Of a stretch of 64,000 bases of DNA, positions 10,181 through 18,930 are shown piece by piece. Numbering within the stretch: position 1 is the first letter of the stretch; each line of letters begins with the position of its first letter. The translations under genes were made by a program, and so were the position numbers. Source of the DNA: JACVRW01 sp963746825 (GTDB lineage: Bacteria > Actinomycetota > Thermoleophilia > Solirubrobacterales > Thermoleophilaceae); NCBI GenBank assembly GCA_963746825.1, contig CAVVCU010000016.1, positions 1-64,000 on the forward strand. Direction: 5' to 3'. The notes under the pieces were generated by a model. It searched no databases. It was not told the origin of the DNA and was given only the letters and a program-made list of their open reading frames with translations.

Positions 10181-10620
10181 CGCCCGAGCAGCACCTGCGG
10201 CTGCGCTCCCCGGCCCCCGCCGCTGACCTTGACCACGTAGCGTCCGGCCGTTGGCACCTCGACCTCGCCGAGGGTCACTCGGCTGCGCGGCCCTCCGGGA
10301 AGCCAACCCGCGACCGTCTGGGCCCCGTGTCCCCCCGCGCGACGCAGGTCCAGTGGCGCCCTGCCCTCACCCGGGCTGATTGCCACCTGCAGACCCGGCG
10401 GCGCCCAGAACTCGATGCAGCCGCTCGGCTGGGGGCTGTAGGCGCGCTCCTGATAGGTCAACTTGACCTTCCCCGCGGGTAGCTGGACCGTCGCCTCTCC
10501 GGGGGCCGACACCGTCGCGTGGGCGTTGGCGCCGTTCCCGCTGCCGAACACTCTCCAGATGACGTAGGCGTCGAGGGCCAGGAAGGCCACCACGCCGGCG
10601 GCGATGAGGGCGATGGTCAT
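10177..10620 (-). CDS. Membrane-anchored hypothetical protein
   Basis: 147 residues. A single N-terminal membrane segment (MTIALIAAGVVAFLALDAYVIW) is followed by an extracytoplasmic beta-rich region with many Gly, Pro and Val and a final RYVVKVSGG. No catalytic motif is visible. The one cysteine lies in the middle (SGCIEFWAPPG). It reads away from the mrp gene region and its TAG stop overlaps the ferredoxin TAG in CTAG. It starts about 40 bp beyond the mrp stop codon, so it may share the transcript. Function unknown. Confidence 0.75.
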   Translation of the reverse strand: MTIALIAAGVVAFLALDAYVIWRVFGSGNGANAHATVSAPGEATVQLPAGKVKLTYQERAYSPQPSGCIEFWAPPGLQVAISPGEGRAPLDLRRAGGHGAQTVAGWLPGGPRSRVTLGEVEVPTAGRYVVKVSGGGRGAQPQVLLGR

Positions 10621-10661
10621 GCCCGTCTACTCGGACGGGCGCGGAGGGACTTGAGCGGGCT

Positions 10662-11804
<1,143 letters not shown>

Positions 11805-11850
11805 CGATCTCATTGTCGCAGCCGCGGAGAACCAGCCCTGAAAGGCCAAC

Positions 11851-11946
11851 GCCGCCCCTGAGGGCGGCGAAGGCTGAGGGAGGAGAGATACTGCACTGGC
11901 GGCGAGTATGGGGCCGCCAGCCTTACCCCGGGCCCGGTTCTCTCCT
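11851..11946. ncRNA. Candidate structured RNA in the mrp upstream region
   Basis: This intergenic stretch folds well on either strand. GCCGCCC/GGGCGGC form a 7-bp stem with a 4-nt loop (11,851-11,868). AGGAGAGA (11,881-11,888) is the exact complement of TCTCTCCT (11,939-11,946) and encloses a perfect 8-bp hairpin CTGGCGGC/GCCGCCAG (11,896-11,920). AAGGCTG (11,870-11,876) can pair with CAGCCTT (11,918-11,924), competing with the inner hairpin, as in switching leaders. On the minus strand it would be the mrp 5' leader. I do not recognise it as a known riboswitch or small RNA class. Confidence 0.4.
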
Positions 11947-11967
11947 ACCGGCCGGGGGGAAGACGCG

Positions 11968-11984
11968 TTCCGGGTTACCCGGAA
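11968..11984 (-). terminator. Hairpin directly after the basic repeat protein gene
   Basis: TTCCGGG-TTA-CCCGGAA, a perfect 7-bp stem that starts on the base next to the TAG stop codon (minus strand). No U-tract follows, so it may be a weak terminator or an mRNA 3'-end stabiliser. Confidence 0.45.
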
Positions 11985-12680
11985 CTAGGCGATCGAAGCC
12001 ACGCGGCCCACGATCGACTCGGCCTGGTCCTGCACCTCGCGGCCCGTGGCCTTGACCTGACGCTCGGCCTGGCTGCGGCGCTGGCGAAGCTCGCGCTCCA
12101 CCTTGGTGCGGCTGCGCTTGACGTCGCGTACCGCGCTCTTGCGGGCGGAGTTGCCCCGCAGTTCCGCCTTGCGCAGGTTGGTCGACACGCGCTTGCCGAG
12201 CTTGCTGAGCTCGCGCCCGGCGCTCTCACGGCCGTCGGCGTAAGGCCCGACGACCTCGACCACGCTGTCACGCACGATCAGGGCGGCGCCCACCGGGATC
12301 AGCACGGCGCGCTCGGCCTGAGCCTGAACGGCCTGGAGAGTGTTGAGCTCGGCCTTGACGCGGGTCTCGGCGGCTTTGGCGCGAGTCTGAGCCGCCTTGG
12401 CCGCGGCCTCCTGGCTCTCCTCGGCCGCGTGCCGAGCGGCGGTCTCATGACGCTTGGCGACGGATTCCTGGCGCTTGGCATCGTTACGACGACGGGTTGC
12501 GGCCGCCTTCTGAGCCGTGGCCTTGAGCTGATTGGGGGTTTGCTGGACCGAGGCGTTGCGCCGGGCCGTGCTCTGCGCAGGGGCGGCGGTCGCATCGTTG
12601 CGCTTCGCGGCGTTGCGCCGACGGGTGGCGGCGGCCTTCTGGGCCGAGGCCTTGCGCTGAGTGGGGGTCTGGGAAGCCAT
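11985..12680 (-). CDS. Basic Ala/Arg/Lys-rich protein with a 26-residue N-terminal repeat
   Basis: 231 residues, very rich in Ala, Arg, Lys, Gln and Glu. A 26-residue unit occurs twice (residues 4-29 and 47-72), each containing QKAAATRRRN. It is followed by an Ala/Glu/Lys helix, a short hydrophobic segment (about 130-148, AVLIPVGAALIVRDSVVEVVG) and a charged C-terminal helix (ELRQRRSQAERQVKATGREV). The basic repeats resemble histone H1-like or DNA-binding tails, while the C-terminal half resembles phasin-like or apolipoprotein-like helices. It has its own promoter (12,725-12,752) and a strong ribosome site (GAAGGAG). Function unknown; nucleoid or granule association is inference. Confidence 0.8.
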   Translation of the reverse strand: MASQTPTQRKASAQKAAATRRRNAAKRNDATAAPAQSTARRNASVQQTPNQLKATAQKAAATRRRNDAKRQESVAKRHETAARHAAEESQEAAAKAAQTRAKAAETRVKAELNTLQAVQAQAERAVLIPVGAALIVRDSVVEVVGPYADGRESAGRELSKLGKRVSTNLRKAELRGNSARKSAVRDVKRSRTKVERELRQRRSQAERQVKATGREVQDQAESIVGRVASIA

Positions 12681-12724
12681 TCGGTGTGCTCCTTCGTGAG
12701 CTTATTACATCTAAGTTAGGTAGA

Positions 12725-12752
12725 ACTATAGCAGCGAACACCTGTTTGTAAA
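12725..12752 (-). promoter_or_regulatory. Sigma-70-type promoter for the basic repeat protein
   Basis: On the minus strand TTTACA, 16 bp, TATAGT: four or five matches to each consensus hexamer in an A/T-rich island unusual for this DNA. The predicted start leaves a leader of about 35 nt with GAAGGAG 8-9 nt before the ATG at 12,680. Confidence 0.65.
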
Positions 12753-12787
12753 CCGCAGCCGCGAAGCGGTTACACGAGGGGGGTTGT

Positions 12788-13840
12788 TCAGGCCGCTGCG
12801 GCGGGGGCCGGGCCCACGCGGGCCACCCAGTCCGCGGGGTGCTCCAACTCCTGCGCGGTGGGCAGAGAGCCGGGCGCTTCCCACACCCGGTCGAGCACCT
12901 CCATGCCGGCCTCGGCCACCACCGCGTCGCAGAAGCGCTTGCCCTGCTCGTACTGGCGCATCTTGATGTCGAGCCCGAGCAGGCGCTGGATGGCTCGCTC
13001 GGGGGCCGAGCGGCTGCTGCGGCGGCGGTCCATCGCGGCGCGCAGGGCATCGCGACCGGGGATCGCCTCTTCGCCGAGCGAGTCCATCACGTGCTCGGAG
13101 TAGCCCTCGACCACCGACATGGTGGCCTGCACGCGCTCCATGAGCGCCTTCTGCTCGTTGGTCTGCACGAGCGCGGCCAGCCCGCCCTCGCGGAAGCTCT
13201 CCACGAGGCGCGAGGGGTTGGGCAGCGAGGGGAGCCCGCCCGCCGCGCCGCGTTCGATGCGCACCTCCACCCCGCGCAGGTACTCGCGCACCATCGCGCT
13301 CAGGTGCTCGCGCAGCCAGGGCACGCCCTGGAACTGGAAGACATGGGTGAGCTCGTGAGCGCAGATCCAGCGATGAAACGCGTCGGGATCGATCTCCAGC
13401 TCGCGCACCGCCTTGCTCATGTTGGGGGCCACGAACAGCAGCCGCGGCGGCGCGTCGCCGCCCAGCAGCGAGATGTCGTACTGGCCGAGCACCCGGGTGG
13501 AGACGTAGCCCATCACCAGGCCGACCTCGGCGGCGAGCGTGGCGGTGGCCCCGGCCTGCAGCGCACCGGCCAGCGGCCCGGCGAACTCGAGGCGCTGCTC
13601 GAGCCGCGCGGCCACGGGATCGATCATCCCTCCCAGCGAGTCGATGTTCACGCTCGCCCACTCGTTGCGATCCACGAGCTCGGGCGGCGGCGTGGCCGAC
13701 CCCGGCCGCAGGCTCGTGTACGCGGCCACGTGCTGCTCCATCTCGGCGCAGAGCGGCACGATGTCGGGATCCGGGCCGCCGGCCTCGGGGGACCCACCCG
13801 CGAGACGCGCCACCTGCCGGGCCAGTGACCAGTCGACCAT
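12788..13840 (-). CDS. Zinc-dependent metallopeptidase-like protein (DUF2342, F420-biosynthesis-associated family)
   Basis: 350 residues. The central HELTHVFQFQGVPWL contains a gluzincin-like HExxH, followed by a helical domain with LVQTNEQKALMERVQATMSVVEGYSEHVMD that supplies a third ligand candidate in EGYSEH. The family is restricted to actinobacteria and is often annotated as coenzyme-F420-biosynthesis-associated, although its substrate is not established. No signal peptide is visible, so it is probably cytoplasmic. It lies 2 bp beyond the end of the VOC gene on the same strand, so it may belong to the same transcript, with the basic repeat protein downstream. Confidence 0.85.
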   Translation of the reverse strand: MVDWSLARQVARLAGGSPEAGGPDPDIVPLCAEMEQHVAAYTSLRPGSATPPPELVDRNEWASVNIDSLGGMIDPVAARLEQRLEFAGPLAGALQAGATATLAAEVGLVMGYVSTRVLGQYDISLLGGDAPPRLLFVAPNMSKAVRELEIDPDAFHRWICAHELTHVFQFQGVPWLREHLSAMVREYLRGVEVRIERGAAGGLPSLPNPSRLVESFREGGLAALVQTNEQKALMERVQATMSVVEGYSEHVMDSLGEEAIPGRDALRAAMDRRRSSRSAPERAIQRLLGLDIKMRQYEQGKRFCDAVVAEAGMEVLDRVWEAPGSLPTAQELEHPADWVARVGPAPAAAA

Positions 13841-13842
13841 GC

Positions 13843-14430
13843 TCAGCCAGAGGCTAGCTTGAGCGTGTGCGCGGATCCGGGAATCCGCAGCTCGTCGTCG
13901 CGGCCGGCGGTGATCGTCACCTCCAGCGGATGGTCGGGCGCGGGGCGGTCGGTGAACAGCCAGGGCCGGCCCACCGGCACCACGATGAACAGGCCGCGGT
14001 CGTCGCCCACGGCGCTGAACGTCCTGCGGTCTCCGCTGAAGTGAGGAAGGCCCGCCTGTGACTCGAGGAACTCGACCGCGGCACCCACGTCGCTGACCGG
14101 CAGGCCGACTTCGCTCAACTCGAGGAACAGCTCGCCGCCGGGCGCGCGCTCACGGGCGATCAGCTCCACGATGTTGCCGGCGGGATCGAAGAAGTAGGCC
14201 GAGCGGGCCCGCCAGGTCTCGAAGGGAACGTCCTCGTGCAACAGCTCGACGCGCCCCGCGGCGAAGGCCACCGACTCCTCGAAGCGCTGCGGCGCCACGT
14301 TGAGCGCCCAGTGCGAGCACACGTCGGGCCCGGGCTCGAAGCGCAGCGAGGTGGAGGAGGCAAAGGCGGCGTGGAACTCGGCGAGCGCCTGCGGATCGGA
14401 CGCCGGCAACACCACCTCGCGAATCCTCAC
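13843..14430 (-). CDS. Glyoxalase/bleomycin-resistance (VOC) superfamily protein
   Basis: About 195 residues from the GTG at 14,430 (VRIREVVLPASDPQALAEFH). Two beta-alpha-beta-beta-beta modules can be seen: the first ends in RSAYFFDPAGNIVELIARE, the classical VOC FxDPxGNxxEL strand, and the second begins VGLPVSDVGAAVEFLESQAGLPHF. The metal ligands are therefore probably one His from the first module and the Glu in IVELI. The GTG start overlaps the TGA of the LigD-polymerase gene in GTGA. Function is not predictable; co-transcription with NHEJ genes may be coincidental. Confidence 0.82.
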   Translation of the reverse strand: MRIREVVLPASDPQALAEFHAAFASSTSLRFEPGPDVCSHWALNVAPQRFEESVAFAAGRVELLHEDVPFETWRARSAYFFDPAGNIVELIARERAPGGELFLELSEVGLPVSDVGAAVEFLESQAGLPHFSGDRRTFSAVGDDRGLFIVVPVGRPWLFTDRPAPDHPLEVTITAGRDDELRIPGSAHTLKLASG

Positions 14431-15308
14431 AGCGCGGGCAGCTCCTGCTCCAGCTCGACTACCGGCGCGAACAGGTCGCCGTGGCGCTCCACGCGCTCCA
14501 GCACGTCGGCGGCCTCGAACACGAGCGCATCCGGGTCGTCGAGCTCGGACCACTGCAGCGGCGTCGAGACGGTCGGCCGCTCGCGCGCCCGCAGCGAGTA
14601 GACGCACACCGTGGTCTTGTGCTCGTCGTTCTGGCTCCAGTCGATCAGCACCTTGCCGCGCCGCAGCTCCTTGCGCTGCTGGGAGACGATCAGCTTCGGG
14701 TGGGAGGCCTCCAGGTGGCGCGCGAGCGCCTGCGAGAGGCGCTTGGTCCCGTGGTCGTAGTCCACGCCCTCCACGTTCAGCGGAACGTAGACCTGAATCC
14801 CCTTCGAGCCCGAGGTCTTGGCGAAGCTCTGGAGGCCCAGCGCCGCGAGGGCGTCGCGCAGCAGCACGGCCACCTCGCAGCACTCGGCCAGGCCGGCCGG
14901 CTCGCCGGGATCGAGGTCGAAGGCCATCACGGTGGGGCGGTTGATGTCGTCCACCAGGGACAGCGAGGGGTGGAGCTCCAGGTCGGCCAGGTTGGCCAGC
15001 CACACCATGGTGGCCAGGTCGTCGCAGACGCAGTAGTCGATCTTGTCGACGCGCTCCTTTCGCACCCACTCGGGTGCGTGCGAGGGGCAGTTCTTCTCGT
15101 AGAAGTACGGGGCCTCCACGCCGTTGGGATAGCGCTTGAGGGTCAGCGGGCGGTTGCGCAGGTGGGGCAGCAGCGCGGGCGCGATACGCGTGTAGTAGTC
15201 GATCACCTCGCCCTTGGTGAAGCCGACGGCAGGGTAGAGGACCTTGGGGAGATTGGAGAGGGACAGGGTGCGTCCCTCTACCTGGACTTCGAGGCGGGCG
15301 GGGGGCAC
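14427..15308 (-). CDS. ligD: Non-homologous end-joining primase-polymerase (LigD polymerase domain)
   Basis: 293-residue stand-alone PolDom of the archaeo-eukaryotic primase superfamily. It fills gaps and adds ribonucleotides at Ku-bound DNA ends. LKRYPNGVEAPYFYEKNCP, the catalytic FDLDPG (Asp131 and Asp133), SGSKGIQVYVPL and DWSQND are the hallmark motifs. The GTG start at 15,306-15,308 directly abuts the Ku TAG stop, so the two are translated together. In many actinobacteria polymerase, phosphoesterase and ligase are one LigD polypeptide; here the polymerase is separate from the PE-ligase gene on the other side of Ku. Confidence 0.95.
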   Translation of the reverse strand: MPPARLEVQVEGRTLSLSNLPKVLYPAVGFTKGEVIDYYTRIAPALLPHLRNRPLTLKRYPNGVEAPYFYEKNCPSHAPEWVRKERVDKIDYCVCDDLATMVWLANLADLELHPSLSLVDDINRPTVMAFDLDPGEPAGLAECCEVAVLLRDALAALGLQSFAKTSGSKGIQVYVPLNVEGVDYDHGTKRLSQALARHLEASHPKLIVSQQRKELRRGKVLIDWSQNDEHKTTVCVYSLRARERPTVSTPLQWSELDDPDALVFEAADVLERVERHGDLFAPVVELEQELPAL

Positions 15309-16154
15309 CTACGCCTTGGCGGCGGCCTTCTTCTTCGCCGGCGCGCGCTTCTTCTTGGGCTTGCTCTGGCCCTTGGCCGAGGCGATGCTCGCCTCGAGCG
15401 CGGCCATCAGGTCCGGCACCTTCGCCGGCTCGTCGGCGGGCGTCTCGATCACCACGGTCTCGCCCTGCGCCTTGCGCTCGATCAGGTCGAGCACGCGCTC
15501 GCGGTACTCGTCGCGGTACTTCTCGGGCTCGAACTCCGAAGTGAGCGAATCGATCAGCTGCTGGGCCATCTTCAGCTCGCGATCGCTGGTCTTGACCTCG
15601 CCGTCGTCCGACAATTCGTCGAGCGCGTCGGGTGAGATCACCTCGTCGGCGAACAGCATCGTCTCCATGGCCAGGACGCCGGAGCGGGGCCGGATGGCCA
15701 CCAGGTGCTCCTTGGAGCGCAGCACCACGCGGGCGATCGCGACCTTGCCCGAGCTGTCCATGGCGTCCACCAGCAGGCGGTAGGCCTTGGCCGCCCCGGT
15801 GTCGGGCGCCAGGTAGTAGGGATGGTCGTAGAACATCGGGTCGATGTCCTCGAGCTCGACGAAGTCCTCGATGTCGATCGTGCGCGTCTTCTGGGGCTCC
15901 AGCGACTCGAGCTCCTCGGGGCTGATCGTGACGTAGCGGTCGGGGCCGATCTCGTAGCCCTTGACGATCTGGTCGTAGGCCACCTCCTCGCCGTCGCCGC
16001 CCACGCGCTTTTGGCGGACCCGCGCCCCGGAGGACGAGTCGATCTGGTGAAAGCGCACGGTCTTGCGCGAGACCGCGCTGTACAGCTTCACGGGAATATT
16101 GACCAGGCCGAAGCTGATCGCGCCGCTCCAGATCGCTCTTGGCATGGTTCCCAA
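15309..16154 (-). CDS. ku: Ku protein for non-homologous end joining
   Basis: 281 residues, the usual length for bacterial Ku. The homodimeric ring binds double-strand DNA ends and recruits LigD. WSGAISFGLVNIPVKLYSAV opens the beta-barrel; GYEIGPDRYVTISPEELESLEP, PYYLAPD, LVAIRPRSGVLAMETM and the C-terminal EYRERVLDLIERKAQGE are diagnostic. The tail (last 25 residues) is a Lys/Ala-rich extension (KPKKKRAPAKKKAAAKA), which in mycobacterial Ku proteins adds DNA binding. It is flanked by both LigD modules. Confidence 0.97.
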   Translation of the reverse strand: MGTMPRAIWSGAISFGLVNIPVKLYSAVSRKTVRFHQIDSSSGARVRQKRVGGDGEEVAYDQIVKGYEIGPDRYVTISPEELESLEPQKTRTIDIEDFVELEDIDPMFYDHPYYLAPDTGAAKAYRLLVDAMDSSGKVAIARVVLRSKEHLVAIRPRSGVLAMETMLFADEVISPDALDELSDDGEVKTSDRELKMAQQLIDSLTSEFEPEKYRDEYRERVLDLIERKAQGETVVIETPADEPAKVPDLMAALEASIASAKGQSKPKKKRAPAKKKAAAKA

Positions 16155-16174
16155 TCTACCTCGCGAATGCGGGT

Positions 16175-17596
16175 TTAACCTCCTTCACGGGTGCAATCTT
16201 GCGGATCGATGTCGTCGCGAAGCCCCTTGAACGAGGGGGCTCGCATGGTGCCGCTCTTGGTCCACTCGCGCAGCTCCACGCGGGCCACCAGGCGCGGCTC
16301 GACGAAGATCGTGCCCTTGGGCGCCGCACGCCCCTCGAAGGGAGAGGAGTCGCGCCGCAGCGGCCCGAGCTCGCGCTCGAGAATGGCCAGCGTGCGGTCG
16401 GTGAAGCCGGTGCCGACCTTGCCCGCGTAGGCCAGCTTCCCGTCCTCGTAGAGGCCGGTCACGAGCGCCCCCACGTGGCCCTGGCGCCGCCCCTCGCCGG
16501 GCGCCCAGCCCCCGATCACCACGTCGTGCTCGCAGATGTTCTTGATCTTCACCCAGCCCGTCGAGCGCCTGCCCGGCTCGTAGCGGCTGTCGAGCCTCTT
16601 GGCCACGATGCCCTCGATGCCGAGCTCCCTGGTCGCCGCCAGCAGAGCGCTCCCCTCGCCGCGGTGGTAGGCCGGAGCGCGCCACGCCGGCCCCTCCAGG
16701 CCCAGCGCGTCGAGCACCTGCCGGCGCTCCTCGTAGGTCAGCCCGACGGTGGAGCTGCCGTCGAGGTAGAGCAGGTCGAAGGCCACGTAGGTGGCCGGGA
16801 TGTCGCGCATGCGGCGCTTGACCGCCGAGTCCGATCCCAGGTGCATGCGTGACTGAAGGCGCTCGAAGCTCGGCCGTCCGGCCTCGTCCAGAGCGACGAT
16901 CTCCCCGTCGAGGACGACCCGCCGGGCGCCCAGCTCGCGGGCCAGCTCGCGTACCTCCGGGTAGCGGGGTGTGAAATCGGTGCCGTTGCGGCCCTGGAGC
17001 TCGATGTGGCCGTGGTCGCAGTAGAGCAGGGTGCGGATCCCGTCCCACTTGACCTCGAAGCCCCACTTCTTCTCGTCGCGCGGCAGCGCGCCACTCTTGG
17101 CAAGCATGGGGGTCAGGCGCTCGGGCATCGGCTCGTAGCCGGGGTCGAGCGGCGGGTCCATCCGGTGGATCATCCAGTCCTGCCCGCGGGTCTGAAACAG
17201 GGCGTAACGGCCCTGCACGCGCTCGCCGCTGAAGGTGGCGATCACCTCGTTGGCGCGGAACTTCTCGGCCGCGAAGGTGCCGCTGTCCCACACGCGCATC
17301 GTCCCGGCGCCGTACTCGCCCTTGGGTATGTCTCCCTCGAACTCGAGGTACTCGAGCGGGTGGTCCTCGGTGTGAACGGCCAGCCGGTTCTCGTCGGGAT
17401 GGTCGGGCACTCCGCGCGGCAGCGCCCACGACTTGAGCGTCCCCTCGTGCTCCAGGCGCAGGTCCCAGTGCAGCCGCCGCGCGCTGTGCTCCTGCACCAC
17501 GAAGCGCGCCGCGTCCGCGTCGCCGCCGAACGCCCTCGGGTTCGGTGGTCGTGCGAAGTCGCGCTTCTCGCGGTAGGTGCCTAGCTCGTCCGGCAT
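16175..17596 (-). CDS. ligD: LigD-type 3'-phosphoesterase and ATP-dependent DNA ligase
   Basis: 473 residues. The N-terminal phosphoesterase domain (about 1-150) has FVVQEHSARRLHWDLRLE and HPLEYLEFEGDIPKGEYGAG with the catalytic His and Asp set. The ligase domain begins at LTPMLAK; the nucleotidyl-transfer lysine is in FEVKWDGIR (K-x-D-G), followed by VLDGEIVALD, IVAKRLDSRYEPGR, WVKIKN, and an OB-fold end with RLVARVELREWTKSG. It seals double-strand breaks with Ku. It lacks the polymerase domain, which is encoded separately. The start region overlaps the HAD gene end by 16 bp. Confidence 0.95.
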   Translation of the reverse strand: MPDELGTYREKRDFARPPNPRAFGGDADAARFVVQEHSARRLHWDLRLEHEGTLKSWALPRGVPDHPDENRLAVHTEDHPLEYLEFEGDIPKGEYGAGTMRVWDSGTFAAEKFRANEVIATFSGERVQGRYALFQTRGQDWMIHRMDPPLDPGYEPMPERLTPMLAKSGALPRDEKKWGFEVKWDGIRTLLYCDHGHIELQGRNGTDFTPRYPEVRELARELGARRVVLDGEIVALDEAGRPSFERLQSRMHLGSDSAVKRRMRDIPATYVAFDLLYLDGSSTVGLTYEERRQVLDALGLEGPAWRAPAYHRGEGSALLAATRELGIEGIVAKRLDSRYEPGRRSTGWVKIKNICEHDVVIGGWAPGEGRRQGHVGALVTGLYEDGKLAYAGKVGTGFTDRTLAILERELGPLRRDSSPFEGRAAPKGTIFVEPRLVARVELREWTKSGTMRAPSFKGLRDDIDPQDCTREGG

Positions 17597-18237
17597 AGCG
17601 GCGTCTCGTCGATCGACTCTCGCAGCTCGTCGATCGACCGGTATACCGCGACCGCCCCCGCGTCTCGGAGCTCCGCCTCGGAGAAGCCGCCGGTAAGCAC
17701 CGTCACGGTCGGCACGCCGGCCCGCCCGGCCGCCTCGCAGTCCCAGGTGGTGTCGCCGATCATCACCGCCTCTCCTCCTCCGGCCTTCTCCACCGCCGCC
17801 GCGACCAGGTCCGGCTCGGGCTTGGTCGCCTCCACGTCGGCCGAGGTGGTCCAGCCGTCGGCCAGCTCGCGGGCGTCGAGGAGGTCGAGATAGTGGTCGA
17901 CCTCGTCTTCTTTGGCCGAGCTGGCCAGGACCACGGCGTGCCCGCGATCCTTGAGGTCGACGATCAGCTCGCGCGCGCCATGGAGCGGCTCGACCTCCTC
18001 GATCAGGGCGAAGTAGAGAACGCCTTCAGCGGCCCGGATGTCGTCGCCCTTTGCCTCCTCCACCTCCTTCCCACACAGCGACTCGACCAGCTGGTCGCCA
18101 CCCATGCCGATGTGGCGGTGGATGCGCCAGAGCGGGAGCAGCTCCTCGTGCTGGCGAAAGGCGCGATACCAGGCGATGGCGTGGTGGAAGTTGGTGTCGA
18201 CGAGGGTCCCGTCGATGTCGAGTATGGCGGCGGGCAC
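17581..18237 (-). CDS. HAD-family phosphatase
   Basis: 218 residues from the GTG at 18,237. Motif I LDIDGTLVDTN carries the nucleophile and acid Asp; motif II VVLASSAKEDEVDHYL, then the lysine in TKPEPDLVAAA, and motif IV MIGDTTWDCEAAGRAG are all present, with a four-helix cap after motif I (PgmB/phosphoglycolate type). The GTG is preferred because AAGGAG lies 5-6 nt upstream of it and because the DxD motif then starts at residue 7. It probably dephosphorylates a small metabolite. Two 18-bp direct repeats lie just upstream (18,249-18,300). Confidence 0.88.
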   Translation of the reverse strand: MPAAILDIDGTLVDTNFHHAIAWYRAFRQHEELLPLWRIHRHIGMGGDQLVESLCGKEVEEAKGDDIRAAEGVLYFALIEEVEPLHGARELIVDLKDRGHAVVLASSAKEDEVDHYLDLLDARELADGWTTSADVEATKPEPDLVAAAVEKAGGGEAVMIGDTTWDCEAAGRAGVPTVTVLTGGFSEAELRDAGAVAVYRSIDELRESIDETPLCRTS

Positions 18238-18248
18238 TGGTCTCCTTA

Positions 18249-18300
18249 GGCGTAGAACAAACGTCCAAAATCGGGGTTTTTCGGCGTCCAACAACCGTCC
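18249..18300. repeat. Pair of 18-bp direct repeats in a divergent promoter region
   Basis: Copies at 18,249-18,266 and 18,283-18,300 match at 15 of 18 positions (GGCGTagAACAAaCGTCC against GGCGTccAACAAcCGTCC), 34 bp apart start to start. They lie between the HAD gene (minus) and the CAP gene (plus), a normal position for a regulator-binding site. Confidence 0.6.
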
Positions 18301-18354
18301 ACCGGCACCCCCATCAGCTGCTGTCAGTCCGGTTATGGAGCGACATCAGAGCGT

Positions 18355-18930
18355 ATGCATTCTGCCAGCCGCCGCTCCCGCCGCCCTCGCAACTTCCTGC
18401 TCACCCTCACCGCCGCGATCTGCTCGCTGGCAGTGATCGCCGCTCCGTCGGCAATGGCGGCGCAGGCCTGCTCGACCTCCAGCGCTGCTCCCACCGAGGC
18501 CAGCAAGCGCACGGTCGTGCGCGCCACCCTCTGCAGCATCAACGCCGAGCGCAGCCGCCACGGCCTCGGCCCCCTGAAGCTCAACCGGCGCCTCTCGGCC
18601 GCGGCCACGGCCCACGCCGCGGACATGGACGCCCGCAACTACTTCTCGCACGACTCGCTCGACGGCGGGTCGTTCGTCGACCGCATCCGCCGGGCCGGCT
18701 ACCTCAGCGGCGCCCGCAGCTGGAAGGTCGGCGAGAACCTCGCCTGGGGCTCGCACGAGCGCTCCACGCCCGGCGCGATCACGCAGAGCTGGATGAAAAG
18801 CCCAGGACACCGGGCCAACATCCTCAGCTCCTCCTTCCGCGAGATCGGCATTGGCGTGGTGAACGGGGCTCCCCAGGCCGGCATCTCCCCCGCCGCCACC
18901 TACGCCACCTCCTTCGGCGCCCGCAGCTAG
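18355..18930 (+). CDS. Secreted CAP (SCP/PR-1) domain protein
   Basis: 191 residues. The signal peptide has an Arg-rich n-region (RRSRRPR), a hydrophobic core (FLLTLTAAICSLAVIAAP) and a likely cut after SAMA-AQA. The mature part is a CAP domain: LCSINAERSRHGLGPLKLNRRLSAAATAHAADM, ARNYFSHDS, VGENLAWGS and WMKSPGHRANILSSSFREIGIGV, with the conserved His-Glu-Glu-His cavity residues. Extracellular CAP domains of this type are common in actinobacteria and spore-formers; the activity is unknown. Its TAG stop overlaps the topoisomerase TAG in CTAG. Confidence 0.92.
   Translation: MHSASRRSRRPRNFLLTLTAAICSLAVIAAPSAMAAQACSTSSAAPTEASKRTVVRATLCSINAERSRHGLGPLKLNRRLSAAATAHAADMDARNYFSHDSLDGGSFVDRIRRAGYLSGARSWKVGENLAWGSHERSTPGAITQSWMKSPGHRANILSSSFREIGIGVVNGAPQAGISPAATYATSFGARS

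Noticed and set aside
14481..15635. Long plus-strand open frame over the LigD polymerase and Ku genes
   Set aside because: Antisense shadow; composition of Gln/Val/Leu/Gly repeats, no motif.
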